Made by a program: the position numbers and the translations under genes | Shown: in pieces, positions 10,840-20,530 of the stretch | How the letters are laid out: the number at the start of each line of letters is the position of its first letter | How positions within the stretch are numbered: the first letter of the stretch is position 1 | Source of the DNA: Rosa chinensis | Taxonomy: Eukaryota > Streptophyta > Magnoliopsida > Rosales > Rosaceae | NCBI RefSeq assembly: GCF_002994745.2 | Contig: NC_037094.1 | Location: 27,440,956 to 27,504,955 of the forward strand | DNA length: 64,000 nt | Direction of reading: 5' to 3' | The notes under the pieces: model-generated | Seen by the model: the letters and a program-made list of their open reading frames with translations, nothing else | Databases searched by the model: none | Told to the model about the DNA's origin: nothing

Positions 10840-12023
10840 AAACACCAATATAAATCACACTCCACCCTCCTGCTCTGTTCTCTTCACACCAATATAAGTC
10901 GCACTCCACACTCTCTCATGTTCTCATCCATGGCAAAGGTTTCAGCTTTTATCAGCTACTCTTCCTGTTCAGTTAACACTAACTCTCTCTGATCAGTCGC
11001 TCGGTTTCAAGCACAGAAACATCAAAAACTGTTGTTTAGGAAGTCTAGAGGAAGGTTAGAAAGCTTTCATTTTAGTTCAAGGTCAAAGTAAGCTACTATT
11101 ATTTCTCTATTTTGTTGAATGCTTTCATTTTGTGTCTCTCATAGTTGAGAATCAACAGGAAGAAGATGGTCTACTTGTATTGTTTATGTAGTTGGTATAC
11201 TCGCAATGAAACAAAGTAGTAAAGATTTGGAGGTTCAAATGAAAATGCATACCACCTGTTCGATTAAATGCTCAACTTTGAGATGTGGCTATTGCTTTGA
11301 TGATTGCTAAACCTATTCGATAAATATAACAGTTAACAATTTCATGATTTTTTTTACAGGTATTATTGGTCCTTTCACTGTGGCTGCCAATTCTAAAAGC
11401 TTTGTCGGATCTTCTTCATCAGGTAAATCATTTTTCCTGAATTGCTGAAGTTGATTTGATTGACTGAAGGAATTGTATACAGAGTTCTTTGGCTTTTGGG
11501 TTATAACTAAATCTGCATTTTAAATATCAGATGCATTTTAAATATTTGAGTTGAGTTTTTGGTACTGAAACTGTACGCATACTTTCCTTATAACGACTAC
11601 AGTCGTGTGAAAGTTGTCTTCATTGGAAGAAACATCCCCATTGTGAACTCAGATCACAAGAAGCCTAGACTCTATATTGCAGGTATCCTTATGGTCCCGG
11701 CATTGGATGAAAAGTAGAAGCATATCTCTGATGAATATGAGAAGGAAGACGACTCAAAGCCAAGACATGTGCACACATGTTCCACTGTTGAAGAAGGATT
11801 TTGCATCCATATCATGTCACTAAAAGACCATGTGGCACATGCGCACACCTGTACAACGTTGGTACAGACAACAAAAAGAGATGCAGTTGTATCTTATGCC
11901 ACTGGGAAGAGGAACAAGATGGGAATGCCAATTCACCTCCCTCACATTGGTGGTGGCCTAGTGACTCTGAATTCTCTCCAGATATTGATGATTTTCACCA
12001 AGCAAGTATTCTGTGGAGGTGAC
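10840..12023 (+). other. possible third MULE gene: unassigned exon-like ORF rich in Cys and Trp
   Basis: I do not recognise this. Duplicated CACCAATATAA boxes near 10842 and 10887 look like a promoter. ATGGCAAAGG follows at 10931. An exon-like segment at 11360-11422 is bounded by TTTTTTTACAG and GTAAATC. A frame ending at 12022 has CGTCAHLYNVG, CSCILCHWEEEQDG and a HWWWP block followed by acidic residues, which looks non-random. Intervening frames contain stops, so splicing or decay must be assumed. It could be an accessory gene of the MULE, a captured gene or chance. Confidence 0.35.
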
Positions 12024-12158
12024 TATAGTCTCTTTAGATTGTTTGTGTAATCTTTTTAATGTTAGAAGCTGAACTTCCATCTTTTTGGCATATCGTTTAC
12101 GAAATTCTAACTGTTTTCGCCTTATAATGTATGTAACTTTTAACCAGTAACCAGTAAC

Positions 12159-12913
12159 CTTATGATGTAGCTCCCTTTTATTAGGCTTCTCAATGGTGTC
12201 TACTTGCCTATCGAATTGTAGAGTGAAAATGAGTAATCAAAAAAATTAGGTTGTTTTGAGTTTCATCTGTAGTTCTACTTGTCAAAGTATCTGTATCTCC
12301 CTAATTGTGTAGACCTTTTTGAAGAAATCAGTTTGCCAGAAGAGTTTACTGGCTTCAGCAAGGTGGTCTACTCATTGGGGAACAATGATATTGTTGGAAA
12401 GGTAAACATGTTCAGAAAACATGTAGGTCTGTTTGAAGAAATCAGTTTGCCAGAAAAGTCTACTGGTTTATATATCTCCACTACTTGGTCATCAATAGGT
12501 ATCTTGATGAAGAGGTGAACCAGGTCTACTTGTTTTTTGATCAAACTAGCCCCATCTTGTTGACACGTGGACTATAGTGGGCCACATGCTACGAACCATC
12601 GAAGATTGGTCTACCCACACTACACACACCGCATCGCTTTTCATGTAAACATGCTTTCCTTATGATGTAGTTCCCTTTTATTAGGCTTCTCAATGGTGTC
12701 TACTTGCCTATCGAATTGTAGAGTGAAAATGAGTAACAAAAAAAATTATGTTGTTTTGAGTTTCATCCATAGTTCTACTTGTCCAAGTATCTGTATCTCC
12801 CTAATTGTGTATACCTTTTTGAAGAAATCAGTTTGTTAGAAGAGTCTACTAGCTGGCTTCAGCAAGGCGGTCTACTCATTGAGGAACAATGATATTGTTG
12901 GAAAGGTAAACAA
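12159..12913 (+). repeat. two ~250-bp direct repeats offset by 500 bp
   Basis: The segments 12159-12410 and 12659-12913 are nearly identical. Both run from TTATGATGTAG(C/T)TCCC through TTGCCTATCGAATTG to GATATTGTTGGAAAGG. The start offset is exactly 500 bp. The intervening 12411-12658 partly repeats the same theme (CATGTAGGTCTGTTTGAAG). This is a segmental duplication in the MULE interior. Copia copy C is inserted just after the second repeat. Confidence 0.85.
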
Positions 12914-13015
12914 GTTTTCCCTCATAGGAGTCTAGATTCGTCCCCCTATATTCTCTAAATATATTGTTGCCGAAATTGGTGAAGAAAATCAGAAATTATC
13001 TCTATATATTTCGGC

Positions 13016-13526
13016 AAGATTATCCGATCAGAGGATAATGTAGCGGACTTATTTACTAAGTCGTTACCAAAATCCACTTTCGAGAAACATGTGAAGAGCA
13101 TCGGATTGAGAAAGTTATCCGAACTCCCATGATTGTAGCAATCAGGGGGAGATATTGACATCAGGGGGAGGCATGATGTCTACATGTTCGATCTCGAAGA
13201 GTGAAGGACGTGTTGTGCTCTTTTTGTCCTTCGACCAGGGTTATTTTTGTCCCACAGGGTTTTTGTTACCTGGCAAGGTTTTTAACGAGGCAACAATCAA
13301 AGCGTCATCACCCAGTTTGAGCGGCACAAGGGGGAGTGTTGAAGGATATCGACATAATGTGTGCCTCTACAAACTAGGGTTTAGAGTTGTAATAGGAAAG
13401 TACCTTAGGTATACTAATTGTATTCCGATTCTGTTACCTTTTGTGTACTCTGTAAACTCCCTATATAAAGGGCTCCTATTATCAATAATAAACACAATTC
13501 TATTCTCCTAAAAAAAAAAAAAAAAA
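13016..13526 (+). mobile_element. 3' tail of a copia transcript with poly(A) (copy C)
   Basis: 13020-13131 encodes the last RNase H residues (SEDNVADLFTKSLPKS and onward), as in copies A and B. Polypurine tracts ATCAGGGGGAG (13141, 13161) and CAAGGGGGAG follow, then an LTR starting TGTTGAAGG at 13337 with TATATAAAG at 13463. Instead of finishing the LTR, the sequence stops in 17 A residues (13510-13526), 18 bp after AATAAA (13487-13492). This looks like a 5'-truncated, polyadenylated mRNA reinserted by LINE machinery. No clear target duplication was found. Confidence 0.7.
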
Positions 13527-13690
13527 CGTCTACTAGGCCAAGGATTCATGTTTAGAAAACATGTAGGTCTGTTTGAAACAATCATCTGTAGGTCTACTTG
13601 TGAGCTTAATGGTAAATTGAAAAATAAGTAAATGACTTCAATGTTGCACAAAATTACAACTTACTTGCTAAAGGATTAACATATTAGAAA

Positions 13691-13925
13691 GCAAGTACAG
13701 CAGGGTGTTACATTCGTAGCCTAGAAGTGAACTAAACTAGATCCCAAAAATTTGCAAGTCTTCCACAAAACCACAAAAACCTGTAAGTAAACTACATTGC
13801 CTATCGAATTGCAAGTACAGTAGGGTGTTACATTCTTAGCCTACAAGTGAAGCGAACTAGATCCCAAAAACCTGCAAGTCTTCCACGAAACTGCAAAAAC
13901 CTGCAAGTATACTACATTCCAAAAT
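13691..13925. repeat. 120-bp tandem duplication
   Basis: GCAAGTACAGCAGGGTGTTA starts at 13691 and recurs, with a few changes, at 13811. The two units run to about 13925 and share TAGCCT, AACTAGATCCC and CCTGCAAG blocks. It lies immediately downstream (in gene sense) of the Ulp1 stop, so it would be 3' UTR or element interior. Confidence 0.8.
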
Positions 13926-13947
13926 CACAAAAACCTGCAATCTTCCC

Positions 13948-16900
13948 TCACTTGCTGCGACGGACATTTGATGCCACACCCCTCTTGGATTGAGCTCTAG
14001 TGCGAGGTGGTTGGACGATTGGGTTCTTCACGGTCCCTTTCTTCGGTGCTGCTTTAGTTTCCCTTTGTGCCATCTTAGGTGTAGAACATATTGGTGGTGG
14101 CTGAGTTTTGATGGCTTCTTCGATCCATTTCTAGCACTCATTGAATTTGTTCCTTACCAATTCAATGGTTAAGTCCATGTGTACTTCTTCTGAGTTAAAC
14201 TGCAGTGTTATTTGAATAAGTAATGTTAAGCTAAACTATTACCAACATGCCATTCAGATTCATACCTCATGCAGAAATGACAAACATACTTGATGCCACC
14301 ACTCAGATCCATAAGACTGCATGCGTTTGATCACATACACCCCACAATCAGAACCGCCCACTTGTTTAGGGCATTGAGCCGGCTCGAATACATGGAAGTC
14401 AGCAAACTTCTTCTTCACAACATTCTTCACTGTGAACTCCACATGGTGGTAGATAATGTCCAGTGTTTGCAACTGCACAATTAGGAAAAAAAAAAACGAT
14501 AAGTACAAGGCTTACAGGGTTTTCAACACAAAAAGATTCAAATGCAAGAACGTCATTTACAGCGGCTTTGCACAGATTCATCTGTCTCCTGTTACATTCT
14601 AAGCTATCCCACACTTCTCCTGTCTGATTATCAAGACGCACAATAAGCAGGGACCAATGATTGATGTCATGCATTGGTATGAAAATCTATTGAAAATATG
14701 AATGTGAGAATGATGTATAATCGAGAGAAAAACCAACAATTATTACTAAACACAAAGAAAAACATTTCCCTTACCTTCTCACACTCGGGTATGCCATTCT
14801 CAAATCTCTTTACTCCCAAACCCTTCGAAATCGTCTTAGTCGAATCTCCTCACATGTTTCTGTCATTGTAACTTTTCATCTTCTGACAGAAGTAGGTTGT
14901 GAAGTAACAACATCTATTACCCGGGAAGTGTCCTAGAAATAGATAGTCACTAAACAAATTGATAAAATCATCTTCAACCCATTCGTTAGGTTTAAGTGAC
15001 CAAACTACTTTTCGACTAGTGAAGAAATTTTCACTATCCACAATGGTCTCCTTCTCTTCAGCTGACACATCATAAACAAACCTGAGCACTCCTTTGTCAG
15101 CCTCCTCCCGATCTCCCTTGACTTTGAAGTTACCAATCTTCTCTATGTTACTCTTGGTTGTGGGGTTGGCATTAAATTTCTTCATACTTTTCAGTGGGCT
15201 GACTACAGATGTTGAGTCAGATAGGCAAATCAAGGAGGTCTTTTCTTTTGGTAGCAAGTCTTCCCCATGTATCGGTAACACCTACGTGAGATAAAAAGTA
15301 GTTGCGTCTTAGTAAACAGAATGGGAAAGTAGATGCATTCATTAATAGTTAACAGAGAAGGGATACATTGAAAAGTAACTCCATGAAAAGCCACTCATCT
15401 CTTATTACAAGGTGTAACAAATGAACTGCACAAACGGAAACACCACAGCAACTATAAGGAAATGTAGTGAATGCATTCCTTAATTCATTAACCACAAAGA
15501 AAAACAGCAACTATAAAGGAATGCACTAAATGCATTCCTTTATAATTGATCAACTAACAAGAAACACAGCACTTCGTTTCATTCTCCATTCACTACTGCC
15601 CACAACTTCATAACTTCATACCTCTTGTTGCTCTCCAGCTTTCTTTTTTGAAGCTTTCTTGGGGCTCACTTTCTCTGCTAAGCCACCAGTTTGAGGGTTC
15701 TGATTGACATTCACATTTTGTGAAGTTAGAGTGTTTAGCATACTCAAGGCTTTGTCCATCTTTCCCATCATATCATCTCTCAGATTTCACATATTATTTT
15801 CCAGCCCATTCACTTTAGCAACCAAGTCAGACATTTCTTTCTTAATCATCCCATATGCTTTGGCCTGATCTCTACTACCAACACGATCACTAACCTTTGC
15901 CACAAGAACATTTTCATCCAGCAAACCACCTTGCCTGTTCACCCATTTGAGCAGTTTGCCCATTTCATGGTCCCCCCAAGCTTCAACTGGGTACAAGGAC
16001 TTGTTCACAATGGTCTTCCCATGTGAAACACAATCGAAATAGAACAGTTGCAGAAACAGGACACAACTGCTACAACAGGACTGAGAGTCTTTTTTGAAAC
16101 TGACGATGGCCTTTATCAAACATTTGAATGAGTAATCAGCCCCGTTTAAAGAGCTAATCAGGCGAGTGTCCTTCAGGGCCAACAGCCGCTTCTTTGGTAC
16201 CATCAGTGAGGCAGATGGGCTAAGGATGGTGCTAATTGTGAATAGAACAAATAGGTGCTTGAACTTGTTGTCAACTTCTTCTGTATCCTTTAGGTAGGTC
16301 TGCACGTCCCTTAAACTGATGTTCTTATCCTTGTCACACAAGGAGTCTATTATCGCCATCAACTCAAGGTGATCATTAGTGGAACCTTTAAAGATGACCT
16401 CAGACCCAACATTCTTCAACCCTATCACATTTTCAAAGTCACTTGCATTCATTTCAATCTCATTTCCGTGCATAGTTATAGTACATGCATTGGGGTCTAC
16501 GGAGTCCACAAGGACACGCAACATAGAATGGTGAATTTTCCTTCCTGACATCTTTAACAACACATAAAATCCAATTGCTGAACAAGCTACCTTTTTCTTA
16601 TCGCTAAAATATGCAACCAAAGACCTGAAGCGGTCTGGAGAGCAACGAGTATCAATCCGAACCAACTCAAGCAACTCTTCCTCAGAAATTGATTATTGAC
16701 CACATCAATCAGTCACTACATACTGCTCCTTCTTTTCAGCTGGAAGCTCTTTCCATTTTTGAGATATCTCAACTCGAAACTGAAACATAAGCAATTGGCT
16801 CAATTAGTAGGAATCCCAGATAGTATTACATGTAATTGCAAAACGAGCATGTAATTTCATCCAATACTCACATCATGGTTTAGTTTTGGGGGATTGATTT

Positions 16901-17500
16901 GTTTGTGTTGAATGTTCCTGCACTCAATCTAACAATGTCACATAAATCGAGCCATTTGATAAAATTACCAATTAGATGGAAATTTGAATACTTATAGGTA
17001 GTTCAAAAAGCTCATGGAACGACCGGAGGCTTTCTTCTTCATGATGAGCTTATTTCGATCCTTCACCTCTTTGGCTTCGACAGGTGAGGCAGGCAACTCT
17101 AAATCCTCTGGTGCCTTCTCTTTTCATAGCCGCGTCTCATCGGAAGGAGGTTTATCCACCTCAACCACCGGTTCACAGGAAGTAGGTTTCGGTGCCTCAA
17201 CTACCGCTTCGTCTGAAGTAGGTTTCAGTTTAGGTACCTCAACCACCGCTTCGGTGCCGTCAACAGAAGCTTTCTTTGTGGACTCCAAAATTGGAGAATT
17301 TTTGTTCGAGACCTCAGAGATCGTTGCCAAAGCCGATGCTTTAGAGGCGGCGATTCGAGTATTCTTTCGAGGGCCTCCATCAGAGATTGTTGTGGAGCTG
17401 CCCAGTTTAGGGGCCGCCATTTGAGAACTCTTTCGGGCACCTCCATCAGAGTTACTGGAGCTGCTCAGTTTCGCCCTTTTGGGTGCCTTCTTAACCCACC
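13948..17500 (-). pseudogene. Ulp1-like cysteine protease gene of the MULE, four premature stops
   Basis: Read on -, exons are about: 17500-17000 (Ser/Lys-rich, DGG.RK repeats), 16690-15622 (mobile-domain-like region), ~15290-14775, 14686-14516, 14472-14266 and 14199-13948. Introns have GT-AG ends, and the joined frame is continuous at HE/FNSEEV and EK/IFIPMHD. The C48 triad is visible: His in DINHW, Asp in VWDSLE and Cys in GGSDCGVYV. The tail is basic (RTRAQSKRGVASNVRRSK), suggesting nuclear targeting. Premature stops lie at 17124-17126, 15787-15789, 14850-14852 and 14131-14133. Family enzymes cleave SUMO; the role in MULEs is unknown. Confidence 0.82.
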
Positions 17501-17975
17501 TATTTATTAAATGGGTTACCTGTTTCCAACCCGCTTAACCGATTTAATAAATAGGTCGTATCGTGTTAGACAAAATGACACATTTAAGGGTCAACAATGT
17601 GAACCATTTAACTAAAAAAATGCATAAATTGATTAAATTCACTAAAAACTCCACAAGACAAAGAATATAAATAATCTTATGTAATTCATAAATAATTAAA
17701 TTCAATAATTATAAAGCAAAATATTTCAAATTGTCTAATCCTATGATCAAATACTCCCAACGTCCAAAATTTCAAGAAGAAATATAGCATAATCAGGTTA
17801 TATGGGTTCACTTAGTGTTGATGGGTTGACTCGTGGCTGACCCATTTATTAAATGGGTCATGGCGGGTTGACCCACGACTGACCCGTTTTTTAATCGTGC
17901 GGGTTCAACCCGCTTTATTTCATGCTGATTTCGAGTCATGTTATGGGGTCGTGTTGGAATTGACAGCCCCAGTTA
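17493..17975. mobile_element. hAT-like nonautonomous element in the Ulp1 5' region
   Basis: Repeated sense and antisense copies of ACCCATTTATTAAATGGGT occur near 17497, 17540, 17850 and 17880. The right end GGAATTGACAGCCCC resembles termini of plant hAT MITEs. The middle is AT-rich and noncoding. The Ulp1 frame is open up to its left edge, so it seems to interrupt the N-terminal coding part. A matching left terminal repeat and an 8-bp duplication were not found, so the left end may be truncated. Confidence 0.45.
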
Positions 17976-18058
17976 AATTACGTCAATGAGAATAAAAATC
18001 TGTTGGTAGGGTAAGTGAGATAATTTTGACTAATTTTGGTGCTTTGGGTGAAGAACCC
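17976..18058 (-). repeat. candidate right terminal inverted repeat of the large MULE
   Basis: On the - strand from 18058 the sequence reads GGGTTCTTCACCCAAAGCAC, and after further matching reaches CTCACTTACCC and AGATTTTTATTCTCA. The small MULE at 28545 starts GGGTTCTTGCCCAAAAGCAC, with the same CTCACTTACCC and AGATTTTTGTTCTCA at the same distances. This ties both to one terminal-repeat family. Confidence 0.65.
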
Positions 18059-18373
18059 TTAATTTTAAGAGTTAATTTGATCCAAGTCCAAAACTCACAA
18101 CCCATATTGAATGTAATGCAGATGAATTTTTTTTGTTAATCGCGATCTTATGACTCAGTTGCCGCATTGGATTTATTTCATTTTCTATTTTGCTGACTCA
18201 ACACCTAAATTTTTTATTTCTAATAAACCCTTATTTAATATCTATTGCACAAAGGTTAGTAAACAATATATTAACTGTAATCCTAAATTATTACAATATT
18301 CTTTAATGTAAAATTAACAAATTTAAAATGTGCACTTTAATTTATAATATTAGTTTCTTGATTGAATTCAAAA

Positions 18374-18409
<36 letters not shown>

Positions 18410-18892
18410 AGACATTATTATTCCTTGATCTTGCCTATTACGTATTGCCTTCTTCTTCTTCTTCTTTTGCTTCTTCTTCTTCTTTCTCTCATCTCCTATC
18501 AATCTTGTCTCATCTTTCTTATCACCACCAATGAGGTAAATATTATTATTCCATATTTGGAATGAAGAGGTAAATGCTACATGTGTCTTTTCATTTTATA
18601 TTTTGTGAACCATTTCTATCTTATCAATGGTTTGGTGATTTGTTGTCCTATAAATATAATTTTTGACCTTTTTTTTAGACATATATATGATGAAAAACTT
18701 ACCTTTTTATAAGGTGAAAATAATTATACCTCTATATAAGGTTAAACATTCTAGTTCGTATATTATTTTTTTGTGTTCATTTCATATTCTATAATTATAT
18801 ATACCTTGTAGTTAGGTTGATTTAATGTTCTTCACCTTCTACCTTTTAGTTAGTTTTATACTAGACATACCATATTTTATCTTTGTCAGGTG

Positions 18893-18927
<35 letters not shown>

Positions 18928-19012
18928 TTCTCTTTATAAGGTGAAAATAATTATACCTCTATATAAAGTTAAACATTCTAGCTAGTTTGTATATTGTTTT
19001 TTATGTTCATTT
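18059..19012. repeat. AT-rich DNA with microsatellites and a duplicated AGGTGAAAATA block
   Basis: No gene. Microsatellites: (AT)n 18376-18406, (TTC)n 18449-18484, (TA)n 18896-18923. The block TAAGGTGAAAATAATTATAC, with the following TAAACATTCTAG, occurs near 18710 and 18937. Part of the same unit (CCTTGTAGTTAGGTTGATTT) near 18806 recurs at 26736, on the far side of copy B. Copy B therefore inserted into a pre-existing local tandem repeat. Confidence 0.7.
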
Positions 19013-19220
19013 TGTTAAATGAAAAACATATTATGTGCCTTCGTCAAAACGACCGACGGAGGGGGAATTAAGGAATCAGCGATTACCATCAATTAGCACA
19101 ATTACGGATCAATTAGCATTTAATGTCATCATTGTAATTCATATTTCCGTTGTAATTCTCTCCCTATATAAAGGGACTATGAAATGAGTAGACCAATTCC
19201 AATTCCATTTTACTTTTACA
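19013..19220 (+). repeat. 5' LTR of copy B
   Basis: Starts TGTTAAATG and ends ACTTTTACA, 208 bp. It holds CTATATAAAG at about 19163 as TATA box. It is the promoter of the element. It matches the 3' LTR except for about 13 substitutions and a missing AAATG unit near 19180. Confidence 0.95.
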
Positions 19221-19250
19221 CGTTATCAGCACGCTCAGAGCTACTAGCCA
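19221..19250 (+). other. primer binding region of copy B
   Basis: CGTTATCAGCACGCTC follows the 5' LTR directly, where a tRNA primer should pair. The tRNA species cannot be assigned with confidence by eye. Confidence 0.55.
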
Positions 19251-19744
19251 AGAAAAAAAAAAATTCTAGTTTCTTTCTTCTTCCAGTCGAAAAAAAAAAA
19301 CCCAAACCCTAGAAGAGAAAAAAAACTCTCTTCCTTTTCTTTTCTGCCGCACCCTAAAACCAAAAAAAAAAAAATCCGTCCCGGCCTTGGCCCTTGCTGC
19401 CCCAGTCGCACAGCCCCGAAATCTACAGTACAGCCCCCTGCCTAGTTGCACGCATCCTCAGCGGATCCTAGCACCCCCGACCCAGCTCACTGCTGCGCAC
19501 CACCGTCTAGACCGGCCGCCAGATCCTCCTTTCCGGCCTCGTCAAGATCCTCCTTCCCGCCTCGTCCATATCCTTCTTCCAGCCTTCCCCTCCAGTCCGT
19601 CTTCCTCCACCGCGTCCCTTGTTCTGCCAACATCCGGCCTAACCTCGTTGCAGTCACCAACGATTGCCCATGACCTGAGTCAGCCTCTCATCGCTGTAGA
19701 CCAGAAGGAAGGAGAAGAGAGAAAAAAGAAGAGAAAATCAGAAA

Positions 19745-20134
19745 TAGGGATGGCAATGGGGCGGGTTGGGAATGGGGATCACAATACCATCCCCATCCCC
19801 GGGGTCGTTTTCTACCCCCATCCCGGCCCCAATCCCCAATAAAAATATTTGGGGATTCCCCGTCCCCATCCCCATTGGGGACTAAGCCTCCAAACCTACC
19901 CCAAATCCCTAATAAGAATTTAATAAATAAAATAATTTTTTCTCATATTGTCTTTTTTAAAATCAAAATCTACAACAAATAAATTTAAAATATGATTAAA
20001 TTCATAAATCATAATTCAATGAGTGCAAAAGTCAAAACACCATTAAAGTAAAAATATAGCTATTGAAGTAAAGTAGTAAATGTATATATTTGTTATTTAT
20101 ATTATAAAAATAAATTAAAATATATATAAGTTAA

Positions 20135-20173
<39 letters not shown>

Positions 20174-20343
20174 GGGCGAGTTTGGGGATGGGGATCACAA
20201 TACCATCCCTGCCCCATCCCCAATCTTAGATAGCGGGGATTGGGGATCCCCATCCTCATTCCCCATTTGTCCCCGAATTCTCTCCCTATTAGGGGCGGGT
20301 ATCCAATGGAGCTTCGGCCCGCTGGGGATTTTTTCCATCCCTA
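19745..20343. mobile_element. hAT-type MITE nested in copy B leader
   Basis: It starts TAGGGATGGCAATGGGG and ends ATTTTTTCCATCCCTA, giving a short terminal inverted repeat TAGGGATGG. Perfect 8-bp duplications ATCAGAAA flank it (19737-19744 and 20344-20351). Length is 599 bp. A block TGGGGATCACAATACCATCC occurs near both ends, and an AT-rich centre includes (AT)n at 20137-20168. The 8-bp duplication is the hAT signature. It inserted after copy B. Confidence 0.92.
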
Positions 20344-20379
20344 ATCAGAAAGAAGAAGAGCAAAAAAAAAAAAAAAAGT

Positions 20380-20530
20380 GACTCGGGCCAATTAAAAAAA
20401 AAGAAAAAAAGGCCTTACGGCCCAGACAAGAAAAAAAGAAAAAGCAAGCCTCTACGGCCTAGAACAGAGAGAAAAAAAAGCAGGCCTGCAGGCCAGAGAA
20501 AAAAAAAAAAAAAACAAGGCCTCGTGGCCC
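20380..20530 (+). repeat. four GGCC-palindrome boxes between A-rich spacers
   Basis: GGCCTTACGGCC (20411), GCCTCTACGGC (20449), CAGGCCTGCAGGCC (20481) and AAGGCCTCGTGGCC (20517) are spaced by about 35 bp, with poly-purine spacers between. A weaker first box is at 20384. Each could fold into a small GC hairpin in the genomic RNA. Function is unknown; packaging or translation control is possible. Confidence 0.65.

Larger units (their letters stand above)
6931..18058. mobile_element. large MULE remnant with FAR1 transposase and antisense Ulp1 gene
   Basis: A + strand FAR1/MULE transposase (6931-9258) and a convergent Ulp1-like gene (13948-17500, -) flank 4.7 kb of repeat-rich noncoding DNA. Plant MULEs with Ulp1-like genes (Kaonashi type) are known. 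The right end is placed at 18058, because the - strand from there reads GGGTTCTTCACCC and matches the terminal repeat of the small MULE at 28545 over about 78 bp. The left terminal repeat was not found. It may be deleted, or lie left of copia copy A. The outer limits are therefore inference. Confidence 0.6.

Noticed and set aside
13155..13511. 118-residue open frame
   Set aside because: It runs through polypurine tracts and LTR of copy C, with no protein character.
16690..16800. HMG-box-like phrase QKWKELPAEKKEQY on -
   Set aside because: Only one helix-like phrase followed by a stop; too short to call an HMG box, more likely part of the Ulp1-gene 5' exons.
19387..19842. 151-residue Pro/Ser-rich open frame
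   Set aside because: It lies in the untranslated leader of copy B and crosses the left end of the nested MITE.
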